DNA of 64,000 nucleotides from CAYMZZ01 sp046297935. GTDB taxonomy: Bacteria > Bacteroidota > Bacteroidia > Chitinophagales > Chitinophagaceae. The notes beneath the pieces are model-generated. The model worked only from the letters and a program-made list of their open reading frames with translations. It was not told the origin of the DNA and did no database searches. Each line of letters starts with the position of its first letter. Position 1 is the stretch's first letter. The stretch is taken from assembly GCA_046297935.1 (NCBI GenBank), contig JBKBHA010000006.1:124001-188000 (forward strand). The letters run 5' to 3'. Shown one piece after another: positions 8,444-16,938 of the stretch. The position numbers and the translations under genes were made by a program.

Positions 8444-9079
8444 ATGCTTCGCTGGCCTCTTCTGCTGTTATTCTTTTGTTTGGCCCGGCCTCATTCGCTG
8501 GATGCACAGGAACAATTAATCGACTTCTCCAAGGTGTACTTTCGATCGAATCCCTTCGCGGGCACCATGAGGCAATTCCTGGAACACCTGACCCAGGATC
8601 CGATGATCCTCGATAAAAAAATTCAGCAGCGTACGCAGCAGCAACTTTTTTCTTTTAGTGGACGGTATAGCAAATACCCCCGATTCTTTTTTGCCCCCGA
8701 CAGCGTGAAAGTGGCCCTGGTAGAAAGCACCCTCCCATTCGGCGAAGACAATCAGCAAGACACTATCCTGATCTACCAGATCACCGCCTTTGCGCCCCCA
8801 GGTGCAAAAGGAAAAAAAGATGTGATTAAAGAATGGGAAAAAATTAAACGTACCTGGTCTAAGCGTTTCTTCGATCGCGAAGAAAGTAACAATTCAGAAT
8901 CGGGAGTACTCACCGGCCAGTTCATACACCTCTTCCTGCCATTTTATACCGTGAGCCCTCTCACCCTGGGATGGACTACCGTACCTGGTCCTGACCGCCA
9001 GGTACTCACCATAACCATGCGGCTAAAACAAAACGAGAACATGGTAGACCTACCTGGGGCGCTTAATAACTCTCAGTGA
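8444..9079 (+). CDS. Secreted hypothetical protein
   Basis: 211 residues, starting two bases after the permease stop, hence probably in one operon with it. The leader has a hydrophobic core (WPLLLLFFCLARP) and an A-Q cleavage region near residue 21 typical of Bacteroidota exports. The remainder is mixed alpha/beta with no recognised motif. Its last 30 bases overlap the convergent NlpC/P60 gene. I do not recognise a family. Confidence 0.6.
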   Translation: MLRWPLLLLFFCLARPHSLDAQEQLIDFSKVYFRSNPFAGTMRQFLEHLTQDPMILDKKIQQRTQQQLFSFSGRYSKYPRFFFAPDSVKVALVESTLPFGEDNQQDTILIYQITAFAPPGAKGKKDVIKEWEKIKRTWSKRFFDREESNNSESGVLTGQFIHLFLPFYTVSPLTLGWTTVPGPDRQVLTITMRLKQNENMVDLPGALNNSQ

Positions 9080-9817
9080 ATGGGTTCGCTTGCCGGTCTG
9101 TGAATGAACAATACCTTTCTTGTCAATGGCATCAATCCTTACCTTTCCAGCTGCATGTATAACCTTGTCGGGCGATAACAAAATACCCACGTGCACAATC
9201 TCATCTTTGTCGTCAAAAAAAACAAGATCTCCAGGTTCCGTAGCCTTTAATTTTTCTATCGTGCTCCCCTCCTGAGCCTGCTGCCATGCATCCCGGGGCA
9301 GGTCAATACCCAGCAACCTGAAAGAGAGTTGCACAAATCCACTGCAGTCAATCCCCATCACCGTTCTGCCACCCCACAAATAGGGCGTATTGAGCCATGC
9401 CGATGTAACTTCATAAAGTCTTTTGTAATCGAAGTCTTCCTGCTTCTTCGTTTGTACCTCATCAGTAATCCGAAATTCCTGCTCGCCAATACGCACAACC
9501 CCCTCCTGATAGCCGGGTAAGAGAGACCCCGCAGGTATCCACATTTGTTGTTCGCCAGCCTTCAACAACGACAAAGGCGAACTCGTCAGGTGGTCGGCTA
9601 CCGTTTCCGCTTCGTCGATGGGCACTTGTGTAAGCAAATGCTGGGTAAGCCAGCCCTCGTATTGATCATGCAGACTTCTTACCTTCAGCCAGCCTCCCTT
9701 CTTTTCTTTTATAATTCGCACCGCCTCTCCAAACAGCAACTGGTTAACCATTTCTGACTGATGCCTTGCCTTGCGGCGGACAGCCGCTGCCGGAACAGTT
9801 ATTCTTGCATATGCCAT
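9050..9817 (-). CDS. NlpC/P60 family cysteine peptidase with bacterial SH3 domains
   Basis: 255 residues. The N-terminal half carries two SH3b-like modules (about 5-60 and 75-125), which bind peptidoglycan. The C-terminal half is an NlpC/P60 domain with catalytic Cys in GIDCSGFVQLSFR, His in IVHVGILL and a third polar residue in VIHAAGKV. Such enzymes cleave gamma-D-Glu-meso-diaminopimelate linkages in cell-wall peptides. No signal peptide is seen, which fits the cytoplasmic or non-classically exported subgroup that recycles murein peptides. The 3' end overlaps a convergent gene by 30 bases. Confidence 0.9.
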   Translation of the reverse strand: MAYARITVPAAAVRRKARHQSEMVNQLLFGEAVRIIKEKKGGWLKVRSLHDQYEGWLTQHLLTQVPIDEAETVADHLTSSPLSLLKAGEQQMWIPAGSLLPGYQEGVVRIGEQEFRITDEVQTKKQEDFDYKRLYEVTSAWLNTPYLWGGRTVMGIDCSGFVQLSFRLLGIDLPRDAWQQAQEGSTIEKLKATEPGDLVFFDDKDEIVHVGILLSPDKVIHAAGKVRIDAIDKKGIVHSQTGKRTHSLRVIKRPR

Positions 9818-9924
9818 ATCGAAAATTTATCGAAATTATTCAAAGTTTAGCCATATAGCTGTTATGAAATTGTTTAGTTCCTGCATCTTATAATTAACCG
9901 TTCAAAACAAAATAGCTATTTTCA

Positions 9925-10506
9925 TTGGCGAACGTGGATTCATATAAACATAAAACCGACCAGGAGCTGCTGGAACTATTTCATCAGGATGGAAATAATG
10001 AGTGGCTCGGTATATTGTTGCAACGTTACACTTTGCTGCTGCTCGGTGTGTGTATGAAGTATTTGAAAAATGAAGATGAGGCAAAAGACAGCGTGCAACA
10101 GGTGTTCCTGAAGGTTATCCAGGAACTGGGCAAATATCGGGTAGAGTATTTCAAATCCTGGCTTTACATGGTCACCAAAAACCATTGTCTGATGGTGCTT
10201 CGAGATCGGCAACGCAAAAGTCCCGCAGAATTAAACGAATCGGCTTTGCTCGCCTCCGAAGAGGACACCGACATGGCGCAATTGGTACAAACCGATAAAA
10301 CCCTGGAGCTGGTGGCAGAAGGCCTGAAAGAGCTTAATGCCGAGCAACAGCAATGTGTAACTTTGTTTTATCTGGAGCGAAAAACATATCAGGAAATTAC
10401 AGACATCACCGGCTTCACTTATCTTCAAGTGAAAAGCTATATTCAAAACGGAAAAAGAAATCTTCGAATCTGGGTTGAAAAAAAACAAAAAGACAACAGT
10501 CAATAG
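9925..10506 (+). CDS. ECF-type RNA polymerase sigma factor
   Basis: 193 residues from a TTG start. Region 2 covers about residues 15-90 (LLLLGVCMKYLKNEDEAKDSVQQVFLKV, the latter segment being the polymerase-binding helix; then FKSWLYMVTKNHCL). Region 4 is at about 125-180 and its recognition helix includes YQEITDITGFTYLQVKSYIQNGKRNL. There is no region 1 or 3, as expected for ECF factors. The gene directly downstream (3-base gap) is a small single-pass membrane protein, so this is likely a sigma/anti-sigma pair. Confidence 0.9.
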   Translation: MANVDSYKHKTDQELLELFHQDGNNEWLGILLQRYTLLLLGVCMKYLKNEDEAKDSVQQVFLKVIQELGKYRVEYFKSWLYMVTKNHCLMVLRDRQRKSPAELNESALLASEEDTDMAQLVQTDKTLELVAEGLKELNAEQQQCVTLFYLERKTYQEITDITGFTYLQVKSYIQNGKRNLRIWVEKKQKDNSQ

Positions 10507-10509
10507 TCG

Positions 10510-10872
10510 ATGCAGGAGAAACTGAAGGACATATTATCCCATTTAACTCAGGAAATTGATCAGGAAACCCTGTTGCTTTACCTGCAGGATCAGTTGAGTG
10601 CCGACAAAAAGCATGAACTGGAAAAACAGTTGATCGACAATCCCTTTGCCGGTGACGCACTGGAAGGACTGCGTACGATCCGTGATAAGAAACAGATAGC
10701 CTATATGGTTGAAATGCTCAACCGCGATCTACGGAAAAAAACTGAAAAGAGAAAACAACGCAGGCGCAAGCTCCAACTACCTGATCACTCACAGCTTTAT
10801 ATTACGGTGCTGATCGTATTGCTGCTGGTGATTATTTGCTTTGTGGTTATTTGGAAAATGAAGAGCCAATAA
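10510..10872 (+). CDS. Small single-pass membrane protein, putative anti-sigma partner
   Basis: 120 residues. The N-terminal part is soluble and acidic with a helix pattern DQETLLLYLQDQLSADKKHELEKQL that resembles the zinc-less anti-sigma N-terminal region of many Bacteroidota proteins; then comes a very basic stretch (about 78-90) and one membrane helix at about residues 97-116, with almost no periplasmic tail. Start is three bases after the sigma-factor stop. Binding to that sigma factor is inferred from position and layout, not from a recognised domain. Confidence 0.65.
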   Translation: MQEKLKDILSHLTQEIDQETLLLYLQDQLSADKKHELEKQLIDNPFAGDALEGLRTIRDKKQIAYMVEMLNRDLRKKTEKRKQRRRKLQLPDHSQLYITVLIVLLLVIICFVVIWKMKSQ

Positions 10873-10878
10873 AAGCAG

Positions 10879-11358
10879 TTAATAGTTTTTCTTCCCCTCC
10901 ATTTGTTTCCACTCCTCAAAAACCGCCTGTGCTTCTGCCAGAGGCAAATGTTCAAAAGGTATTCGACGTGAAGCAATCGCTGTACCTATTTCTTCATAGA
11001 TCATAGCATCGTCAAATGCAATGGAAGCAGCCTGATCACGGGTATTGGCAAAGACAACCCTGCGCGGTCGGGCCCAATACAACGCACCCAAACACATTGG
11101 ACAGGGCTCGCAACTGGCATATACGTCGCAATCTGTCAACTGCCAGGTTTTTAGTTTCGCGCAAGCCTGCCTAATTGCTACCATTTCAGCATGCGCAGTA
11201 GGGTCGTTGGTGGAAGTAACCCGGTTGCAGCCTTCACCAACCACTTCACCATCACGCACAATTACACAGCCAAATGGGCCTCCTTCGCCATCCTTCATGC
11301 CCTGCCTGGAAAGCTCCACGGCCATTTTCAGATACTTCAAATCAGTCGATTGCGACAT
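10879..11358 (-). CDS. guaD: Guanine deaminase, cytidine-deaminase fold
   Basis: 159 residues. Zinc-binding motifs are HAEMVAIRQAC (His ligand and catalytic Glu) and CEPCPMCLGALYWARP (two Cys ligands). Beyond these, SNDPT-like TNDPTAHAE, a FDDAMIYEEI segment and the C-terminal Lys-Lys-x-Tyr ending closely follow the Bacillus subtilis GuaD pattern rather than tRNA adenosine deaminase TadA. The reaction is guanine plus water to xanthine plus ammonia, in purine salvage. Convergent to the sigma-factor operon, six bases from its last stop. A TadA role is less likely because of the matching C-terminal tail. Confidence 0.85.
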   Translation of the reverse strand: MSQSTDLKYLKMAVELSRQGMKDGEGGPFGCVIVRDGEVVGEGCNRVTSTNDPTAHAEMVAIRQACAKLKTWQLTDCDVYASCEPCPMCLGALYWARPRRVVFANTRDQAASIAFDDAMIYEEIGTAIASRRIPFEHLPLAEAQAVFEEWKQMEGKKNY

Positions 11359-11532
11359 TTGCGACGAATTTTGTACGTATAAATTGTGGATTAATCCTCA
11401 GTTCTCCACAGGTTTTGCACTCCCGGGTGAATCAATATGAAGTTACTATTAATTTTAAGTTACCAATCAGACTTTTCGGTCTAAGCAACGTACCTTTTTC
11501 GCTCGGTTCTGAAGTAATTAAAATTGCCAACC

Positions 11533-12030
11533 ATGAAATGGGAAAAAGTAACCTCTACAATTGGTCAGTCTGCATACACGTTGTGGAATAATGGCCGAAA
11601 ACTGGTGACGCTTGTATTTAATCCCAGTTCAAATGCGGCACGCATTGAAAGCGCTTCTGAAAAAAGAGTGTTCCTGATTCGTAAAGAAGGGTTTCTTCGA
11701 AACCGTACGGTCCTGCGTAACGAATACGGCGTACAGATTGGTTATGCAGGTTCGGAAAATAATCGGAACTATATTGAGCTGGACAACCAGCGCTTTTTCT
11801 ACGAGGTGGAAGAATCTGCTCAACAGCCCTCTGTTTCTATTTACAGTGCTGATCGCAATGATGCTCCTCTGGCAGTTTGCCAGTTTGACAACAAGGAGAA
11901 AAATAACAGTCAGCCTGCGGATACAAAAAAGCCACTCCATACGCAAACGCAGTACAGCCTGCTCATGGCCTTATGCTGGTACCTGCTTCCATTTGTGAAG
12001 GAGAACCGGCTCGATCTTCAGCTCGCTTAG
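11533..12030 (+). CDS. Hypothetical protein
   Basis: 165 residues from the ATG at 11533; a TTG three codons upstream is possible. No signal peptide. The first 105 residues are rich in beta strands and aromatic or charged residues (KWEKVTSTIGQSAYTLW, KRVFLIRKEG, ENNRNYIELDNQRFFYEVEE), followed by a polar linker and a short hydrophobic segment near residues 143-155 (YSLLMALCWYLLPFV). It resembles small tubby-like or phospholipid-scramblase-like Bacteroidota proteins in strand pattern only. Its stop lies four bases from the convergent Mur-ligase stop. Confidence 0.6.
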   Translation: MKWEKVTSTIGQSAYTLWNNGRKLVTLVFNPSSNAARIESASEKRVFLIRKEGFLRNRTVLRNEYGVQIGYAGSENNRNYIELDNQRFFYEVEESAQQPSVSIYSADRNDAPLAVCQFDNKEKNNSQPADTKKPLHTQTQYSLLMALCWYLLPFVKENRLDLQLA

Positions 12031-12034
12031 CTTT

Positions 12035-13411
12035 TTAACTCGGTAGTTCGTTCCAGCATTCTTTGGCAAAATATTCAAGGCTGGGGTCGCGGGCTCCCAT
12101 AAGGAGCAACACGCAGTCATTTGTAAAATGATCCTGCATTGCCGAAACCAGATCTTGCCGGTGCTCCACAAAAAAAGCATTACATCCTTTCTTTTTCAGG
12201 TCTTCTATCAGATCATTGGCGCTAATGTCCTTAACGGCCGTGCCGCCCGCATAAAAAATCTCACTCATCCATATCTCATCGCCGGGGCGAAGTGCCGCGG
12301 CAATTTCAGCTACAAAATCATTTCGCAAAAAACGAGTAGGGCCATAACCATGTGGCTGAAACCAGGCTAGCAGCTTTGGAGCTATCGGTTGACAGGCCCG
12401 AATGGCGGCCGCACATTTTACGGGGTTATGAGCATAATCGTCGATAAGCCACACTCCTCTCTTTCTTCCCAGCAGTTGATTGCGGCGGTATATACCTTCA
12501 TAATTTTCCAAAGCTCTGGCCGATGTTTCTAACGACACTCCCACGAAGGCAGCCGCAGCGGCAGCGGCAACAACGTTTTCCATATTGTGCTCACCTACCA
12601 ACGGTAGCCTGAAAGGCTGGCCGTTTACCGAAAAGGAAATCTGAAATCCTTCCTGAATAAATCCGGAACTACAATAACCTGCCGACGGCCCGCGTCCAAA
12701 GTCAAGTTTTGCATCAACGGATAATTCAGCCGCTAATGGGTGCGCCTGGTTCACCAGGAATTGCCTACTGTTGTCGCGAAACTGACGGAAAATTTCCATT
12801 AGCTGATCCATATCCTTATGATCCTTGTCTACATTCAACAACACGCCCAATTCAGGTTTGTATTGCACAATGGAGCCGTCGCTCTCATCGGCCTCAATTA
12901 CCAGCCACTCTGATTGGCCGGTCCAGGCATTGCCGATTAAACCTTTTTGGATCAGTCTCACCAAACCTGCTCCACTTATAATACCTGCATCAATACCTGC
13001 ATGTTGCAGAATATCGAAAAGAAGAGCACTGGTAGTGCTTTTACCACTGGTTCCGCCAATTGCAATCGTCTTGTAAGAGGCGGCAATCAATGCCAGCAAC
13101 TCCGATCTTTTCATGATAGGAAGTCCAAGCGCTTTTGCTTTCTGAACTTCTGCCACAGTATCCTCCACCGCGGTACTCACCACTACCAGGTCCGTTTCGT
13201 TTGTGATGCCCTCGCCGGTTTGGGAAAAACAGCGGATACCAGCTTGCTCCAATTGCCTGCGCGTGGTATTTTCCTGGCCAGGAACAAAATAGCGGTCACT
13301 TCCTGACACCTGGCGGCCAAGTCCCTGAAGAAATTGCGCAATGGCGCTCATGCCGGTACCGGCAACACCAATAAAAAAAGGATGCTTTATGGCATTTAAG
13401 GATGGTATCAT
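12035..13411 (-). CDS. Mur ligase family protein, MurC-like
   Basis: 458 residues from the ATG at 13411 (a TTG five codons upstream is weaker). N-terminal Rossmann-like UDP-binding part (FFIGVAGTGMSAIAQFL), central ATPase with P-loop GGTSGKSTT and the IEADESDGS motif, and a C-terminal ligase domain. It most resembles UDP-N-acetylmuramate:L-alanine ligase, but the P-loop has Ser-Gly-Lys-Ser where MurC has His-Gly-Lys-Thr, and the canonical DDYGHHP-type motif reads DDYAHNPVK. It stands alone, away from a dcw cluster, so it may be an Mpl-like recycling ligase or another Mur paralogue rather than the essential MurC. Confidence 0.8.
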   Translation of the reverse strand: MIPSLNAIKHPFFIGVAGTGMSAIAQFLQGLGRQVSGSDRYFVPGQENTTRRQLEQAGIRCFSQTGEGITNETDLVVVSTAVEDTVAEVQKAKALGLPIMKRSELLALIAASYKTIAIGGTSGKSTTSALLFDILQHAGIDAGIISGAGLVRLIQKGLIGNAWTGQSEWLVIEADESDGSIVQYKPELGVLLNVDKDHKDMDQLMEIFRQFRDNSRQFLVNQAHPLAAELSVDAKLDFGRGPSAGYCSSGFIQEGFQISFSVNGQPFRLPLVGEHNMENVVAAAAAAAFVGVSLETSARALENYEGIYRRNQLLGRKRGVWLIDDYAHNPVKCAAAIRACQPIAPKLLAWFQPHGYGPTRFLRNDFVAEIAAALRPGDEIWMSEIFYAGGTAVKDISANDLIEDLKKKGCNAFFVEHRQDLVSAMQDHFTNDCVLLLMGARDPSLEYFAKECWNELPS

Positions 13412-13568
13412 ACTGCAATTAAACAAATTTCTTTCAAGCTACAATTCATGAGCGCAGACACACAGTAGGTCAGCATTACCAGCAGTTGGTACAGCAGGTC
13501 AGTAGATTAGTCCCATGGCGGGCTTATTATTGCAGCCTAACCAACCTTATTCTAAAAATTCAAAAAAG

Positions 13569-14930
13569 ATGAGCGCTCAAAACAAAGCCTTACATGGGAG
13601 GAAAGTATTGTTTGCCAACTTTCCGGCCGATGGACATTTTAATCCGTTGACCGGCCTGGCGGTCCACCTGAAATGGATGGGCTGTGATGTACGCTGGTAC
13701 ACCAGTAGTCACTATGCACCAAAACTTCGAAAGCTGGGCATTCAGCACTATCCCCTGATAAAGGCGGTAGATGCCTCGGATCTGGAAAACTCCTTTCCAG
13801 AACGTTTTAAAATCAAAAACCAGATAAAAAAATTGCGGTACGACATGATTCATGCTTTCGTGTTGCGTGGATCTGAATATTACGAAGACCTGAAGGATAT
13901 ACATGAAGAATTTCCATTTGAAGCAGTCATTGCCGATTGTGCTTTCACAGGTATACCATTTATAAAAGACAAAATGGGCATACCCGTGCTGTCAATCGGA
14001 GTAATGCCGCTGACCGAAACTTCAGTAGATCTGCCTCCTGCGGGACTGGGGCTAACACCGAGCCGCCACTGGGCGGGACGGCTTTTTCATCGATTGTTGC
14101 GAAAACTTGCCGATCGCATCATCTTTGGCGAGCCCAACAGGGTTATGTGGAAAATGCTTGACGAATACGGTATCGATCATGGTCGCAGTAGCCTGTTTGA
14201 TATGGTCATAAAAAAATCGAGCCTTCATTTGCAAAGTGGTACTGCGTCCTTTGAATACAGGCGAAGTGATCTGGGTTCAAATATCCGCTTCATTGGCTCC
14301 TTACTTCCCTTTCGAAACGGAGCACAGGCCGGCGCCTGGTACGATCCCAGGCTGCAGGAATACGCCGAAGTGGTACTTGTGACTCAGGGTACGGTAGAGA
14401 AAGACGTTGACAAATTGCTCATTCCTACCCTCGAAGCATTTCGGGGTAGCGATACCTTAGTGGTAGCAACTACCGGAGGTAGCCAAACCAGTGAACTTCG
14501 CCAGCGATTCAACGAACCCAATTTTATCATTGAAGACTTTATACCGTTTGCAGACGTAATGCCTTATGCCCATGTGTTCGTCAGCAATGGAGGTTATGGC
14601 GGAGTGATGTTGGGGATTGAATACGGGCTGCCCCTTGTAGTGGCAGGCGTTCACGAAGGCAAGAACGAAATTAACGCCCGGATTGGATATTTTAAACTGG
14701 GTATAAATCTGAAAACCGAACGCCCCCGGCCGGAAAAAATACGTGAAGCAGTTGATGCTGTATTCAACAACTCTTCCTATCGGGAAAATGTGGCCGCTCT
14801 GCGACAGGAGTTTTCGAAATATGATCCGGCACAGCTTTGTGCCACCTATCTGAAAGAGGTACTGGAAGCTCGTGAACGACAAAAGCCCGTGAAAAATCTG
14901 CGGGTTGTTTCAAAAGCAACAGTTGGTTAG
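13569..14930 (+). CDS. Glycosyltransferase, family 1 (UDP-glycosyltransferase/MGT type)
   Basis: 453 residues from the ATG at 13569. The N-terminal GT-B lobe opens with VLFANFPADGHFNPLTGLA, the acceptor-side motif shared by macrolide and flavonoid glycosyltransferases. The C-terminal nucleotide-sugar lobe has FIPFADVMPYAHVFVSNGGYGGVMLGIEYGLPLVVAG, a variant of the PSPG-like box in which the usual His-Gly-Gly is Asn-Gly-Gly. The enzyme should transfer a sugar from a UDP donor to a small lipophilic acceptor, but which one is unknown. It stands alone between a Mur ligase and a YdeI-like gene. Confidence 0.85.
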   Translation: MSAQNKALHGRKVLFANFPADGHFNPLTGLAVHLKWMGCDVRWYTSSHYAPKLRKLGIQHYPLIKAVDASDLENSFPERFKIKNQIKKLRYDMIHAFVLRGSEYYEDLKDIHEEFPFEAVIADCAFTGIPFIKDKMGIPVLSIGVMPLTETSVDLPPAGLGLTPSRHWAGRLFHRLLRKLADRIIFGEPNRVMWKMLDEYGIDHGRSSLFDMVIKKSSLHLQSGTASFEYRRSDLGSNIRFIGSLLPFRNGAQAGAWYDPRLQEYAEVVLVTQGTVEKDVDKLLIPTLEAFRGSDTLVVATTGGSQTSELRQRFNEPNFIIEDFIPFADVMPYAHVFVSNGGYGGVMLGIEYGLPLVVAGVHEGKNEINARIGYFKLGINLKTERPRPEKIREAVDAVFNNSSYRENVAALRQEFSKYDPAQLCATYLKEVLEARERQKPVKNLRVVSKATVG

Positions 14931-14939
14931 TGGCATAGT

Positions 14940-15461
14940 TCAGGATTTGTCTTCCTTATGAAAGCGGATCATCTCCCCATATCCCATTTTTCGGGCAAGT
15001 GCGTTAACCGACATGGCTATCCGCTTTACGCGGGTAGCCTCGGTTTTTGCTTCGTCAATCCATTTACTGAAATAGCGTTGATGCGATGGAGGCAGGGAAC
15101 CAAAAAAAGCTTGCGCTTCCGGTTCATCTTGCAGGCATTCAATAAAGGCAACGTTGAATTTGAACGAAGAATGGTCAACGGACAGTTCTACCTTCAATTG
15201 GGCACCTGTTTTTTTAGCCAGGCTTTTCCGCATTTGCGCATTCAATGGCATAATGAAATTGCCGCCGCCCATCGGTAAAAGTGCTACTGAGGCTATTGCC
15301 AACTTATCCAGTTTACCCTTTACGCGAAATGACTGCCGGCGGCCTGACATCAGTTCCCCGGCCAGGTCGGCTGGTATTTCAATATAGGTCCAGCCCGATT
15401 TTTCGCCTTTGTCTTCAAATTTCTCGATCCGGGCTATGAATTGAATCTTGGCTGTTGCCAT
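14940..15461 (-). CDS. YdeI/OmpD-associated family protein (DUF1905)
   Basis: 173 residues with an N-terminal DUF1905 domain (about 1-95, WTYIEIPADLAGELMSGRRQSFRVKG and PMGGGNFIMPLNAQMRK) and a C-terminal YdeI/OmpD-like helical tail (about 110-165: PEAQAFFGSLPPSHQRYFSKWIDEAKTEATRVKRI). The family is widespread and cytoplasmic; one branch is named for bacteriocin protection but the molecular function is not settled. Followed 21 bases upstream in transcription order by a YciI-like gene on the same strand, so the two may be cotranscribed. Confidence 0.82.
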   Translation of the reverse strand: MATAKIQFIARIEKFEDKGEKSGWTYIEIPADLAGELMSGRRQSFRVKGKLDKLAIASVALLPMGGGNFIMPLNAQMRKSLAKKTGAQLKVELSVDHSSFKFNVAFIECLQDEPEAQAFFGSLPPSHQRYFSKWIDEAKTEATRVKRIAMSVNALARKMGYGEMIRFHKEDKS

Positions 15462-15482
15462 CGGTGGATTCGTTTATTGAAA

Positions 15483-15776
15483 TCAGTCAATCTTCGCAAC
15501 TCTGAACGGGAATACTTCTATTTTCTGCCACACACCTTTCTGAATATAAGGCTCCTGGTCCATCCAGGACCTTAGTTCCTCCTCCGTTTCAAACTGGACC
15601 ACCATCATCGATCCATGCATCACGCCTTCATCGTTGAGCATAGCGCCACCAATTACAAAGTTGCCCGTTTGTTTCAGTTGCCTGGCACCTTCGAGATACA
15701 GAGGTCTAACCTGTTGACGGCGGTCAACTGCTTCCGAGTCAGTTCCGTCCCATGCGTAAATCAAATACTGGTTCAT
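15483..15776 (-). CDS. YciI-like protein
   Basis: 97 residues from the ATG at 15776; the longer open frame upstream lacks family similarity. A ferredoxin-like alpha/beta fold is indicated by YLIYAWDGTD, NFVIGGAMLNDEGVMHGSMMVVQF and the closing EEELRSWMDQEPYIQKGVWQKIEVFPF. The last motif, with Asp-x-x-Pro-Tyr, is the hallmark of the YciI family. Family members are small dimers with a His/Asp pocket and no agreed function. Confidence 0.85.
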   Translation of the reverse strand: MNQYLIYAWDGTDSEAVDRRQQVRPLYLEGARQLKQTGNFVIGGAMLNDEGVMHGSMMVVQFETEEELRSWMDQEPYIQKGVWQKIEVFPFRVAKID

Positions 15777-15867
15777 ATAGCTTGATATAGTTGTGCAAAT
15801 AATCAGCGCCAAATTACCAAATTGTCAATTCAAATAACTCTTTTATGATGATTCGGCAGTTTATATG

Positions 15868-15875
15868 TATCTTTG
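15868..15875 (+). promoter_or_regulatory. Bacteroidetes -7-like box (TATCTTTG) for RRM gene
   Basis: TATCTTTG fits TAnnTTTG. Transcription would begin near 15882, giving the downstream RRM gene a 120-base, T-rich untranslated leader, as is common for cold-inducible RNA-binding protein genes. The -33 element is not convincing. Confidence 0.4.
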
Positions 15876-16001
15876 CGGCGTTAATTTGAGATCGACAGCA
15901 AGTTTGTAAGTGAACGATTTTTTCTGCTACGCAATTTCTGCTAATAGTTAGTCTTCTTTACGTGCTTTTTCTCAAGTATTATTTATTTTTCAAATCAGAC
16001 G

Positions 16002-16298
16002 ATGAACATTTACGTTTCAAACCTGAGCTTCAACGTACAGGATGAAGACTTAAGGGAATTTTTTGCTGAGTACGGTGACGTTAGCTCGGCTAAAGTGATT
16101 ACCGACAAATTTACCAACCGCAGCCGTGGTTTTGGTTTTGTGGAAATGCCCGATGAAGAGGCTGCCCAGAAAGCCATCGCAGAACTGGATGGCGGCCTGG
16201 TAGAAGGTCGTGCAATCAAAGTGATGATCGCTAAGCCACGTGAAGAGAAAAGCAACAGCGGTGGCCGCTCTGCTTCTTTTTCACGCAATCGCTGGTAA
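16002..16298 (+). CDS. RNA-binding protein with RRM domain
   Basis: 98 residues: one RNA recognition motif (residues 1-80) with RNP2 IYVSNL at residues 3-8 and RNP1 RGFGFVEM at about 44-51, then a short basic Gly/Ser/Arg tail (GGRSASFSRNRW). Such single-RRM proteins in Bacteroidota are abundant, often cold-induced RNA chaperones that take the place of Hfq-like activity. A strong bidirectional hairpin terminator follows immediately. Confidence 0.93.
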   Translation: MNIYVSNLSFNVQDEDLREFFAEYGDVSSAKVITDKFTNRSRGFGFVEMPDEEAAQKAIAELDGGLVEGRAIKVMIAKPREEKSNSGGRSASFSRNRW

Positions 16299-16313
16299 TC
16301 ATAGCTTACCGCA

Positions 16314-16355
16314 TTAAAAAAAGGCTGTCTTCTTTAGAAGGCAGCCTTTAAATTT
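16314..16355. terminator. Bidirectional intrinsic terminator
   Basis: AAGGCTG (16321-16327) pairs with CAGCCTT (16342-16348), with an inner CTTC/GAAG stem and a TTTA loop. The stem is preceded by an A-run and followed by a T-rich tract, so it can stop both the rightward RRM gene and the leftward DsbA-like gene. Confidence 0.85.
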
Positions 16356-16368
16356 TTTGAACCCCGCA

Positions 16369-16938
16369 TCAGGCCCGTTGACGAGCCGGAGCTTTCTTCC
16401 GTGACTTCTTGAGGGCAGTCTCAATTGCTGCGCTCAGATTGGCGAAGGTAGGTTTGCCGCTAAAGCGTTCACCATTGATGAAGAAGGCGGGAACATCTTT
16501 CACCCCCAGATCGATACCTTCCTTCAGGTCATCCTGCACCTGCCAGCCATACACGCCATTTACCAGATCGTCGAGGAATTTTTTGTTCTTGACACCAGCT
16601 TCTTTGCTGTGCAATTTGAGGCTGGTAGTGCCCAAATTGCGACGATTGCTGAATAATACATTGTGCATTTCCCAAAACTTGCCTTCCTGAGCAGCAGCAA
16701 TAGCCGCCTCACCCGCCTTCATAGCGCGCTGGTGAACCAGGGTCAATGGAAAATGCCGGAAATTGAACTTGATCTTCCCTTCGTATTCCTCCAACAACTG
16801 CTTCACTACCTCGTTCGCCTTCGCACATTCTTCACTCTCGTACTCACCAAACTCCATCAGTGTAACCGGTGCGTCCTTTTGTCCAACAAAAATGTCTTTC
16901 GGTTCAATGATCTCTTCTACTTCTTTTTTGTATGCCAT
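16369..16938 (-). CDS. DsbA-family thioredoxin-fold protein lacking the first redox cysteine
   Basis: 189 residues from the ATG at 16938, which has an AGGAG sequence just upstream; the longer frame is not convincing. The fold is DsbA-like: strand KDAPVTLMEFGEY, helical insert (HFPLTLVHQRAMKAGEAAIAAA), cis-Pro loop VKDVPAFFINGERF. The CxxC of true oxidoreductases (YECPFC-like) reads Y-E-S-E-E-C here, so the N-terminal nucleophilic Cys is Ser. No signal peptide is present, so it is cytoplasmic. It may bind or reduce a substrate through one Cys, or serve a non-redox role. Confidence 0.85.
   Translation of the reverse strand: MAYKKEVEEIIEPKDIFVGQKDAPVTLMEFGEYESEECAKANEVVKQLLEEYEGKIKFNFRHFPLTLVHQRAMKAGEAAIAAAQEGKFWEMHNVLFSNRRNLGTTSLKLHSKEAGVKNKKFLDDLVNGVYGWQVQDDLKEGIDLGVKDVPAFFINGERFSGKPTFANLSAAIETALKKSRKKAPARQRA

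Noticed and set aside
11385..11410. DnaA boxes between guaD and the hypothetical gene
   Set aside because: TGTGGATTA and TTCTCCACA each differ from the consensus and only two sites are seen; chance is likely.
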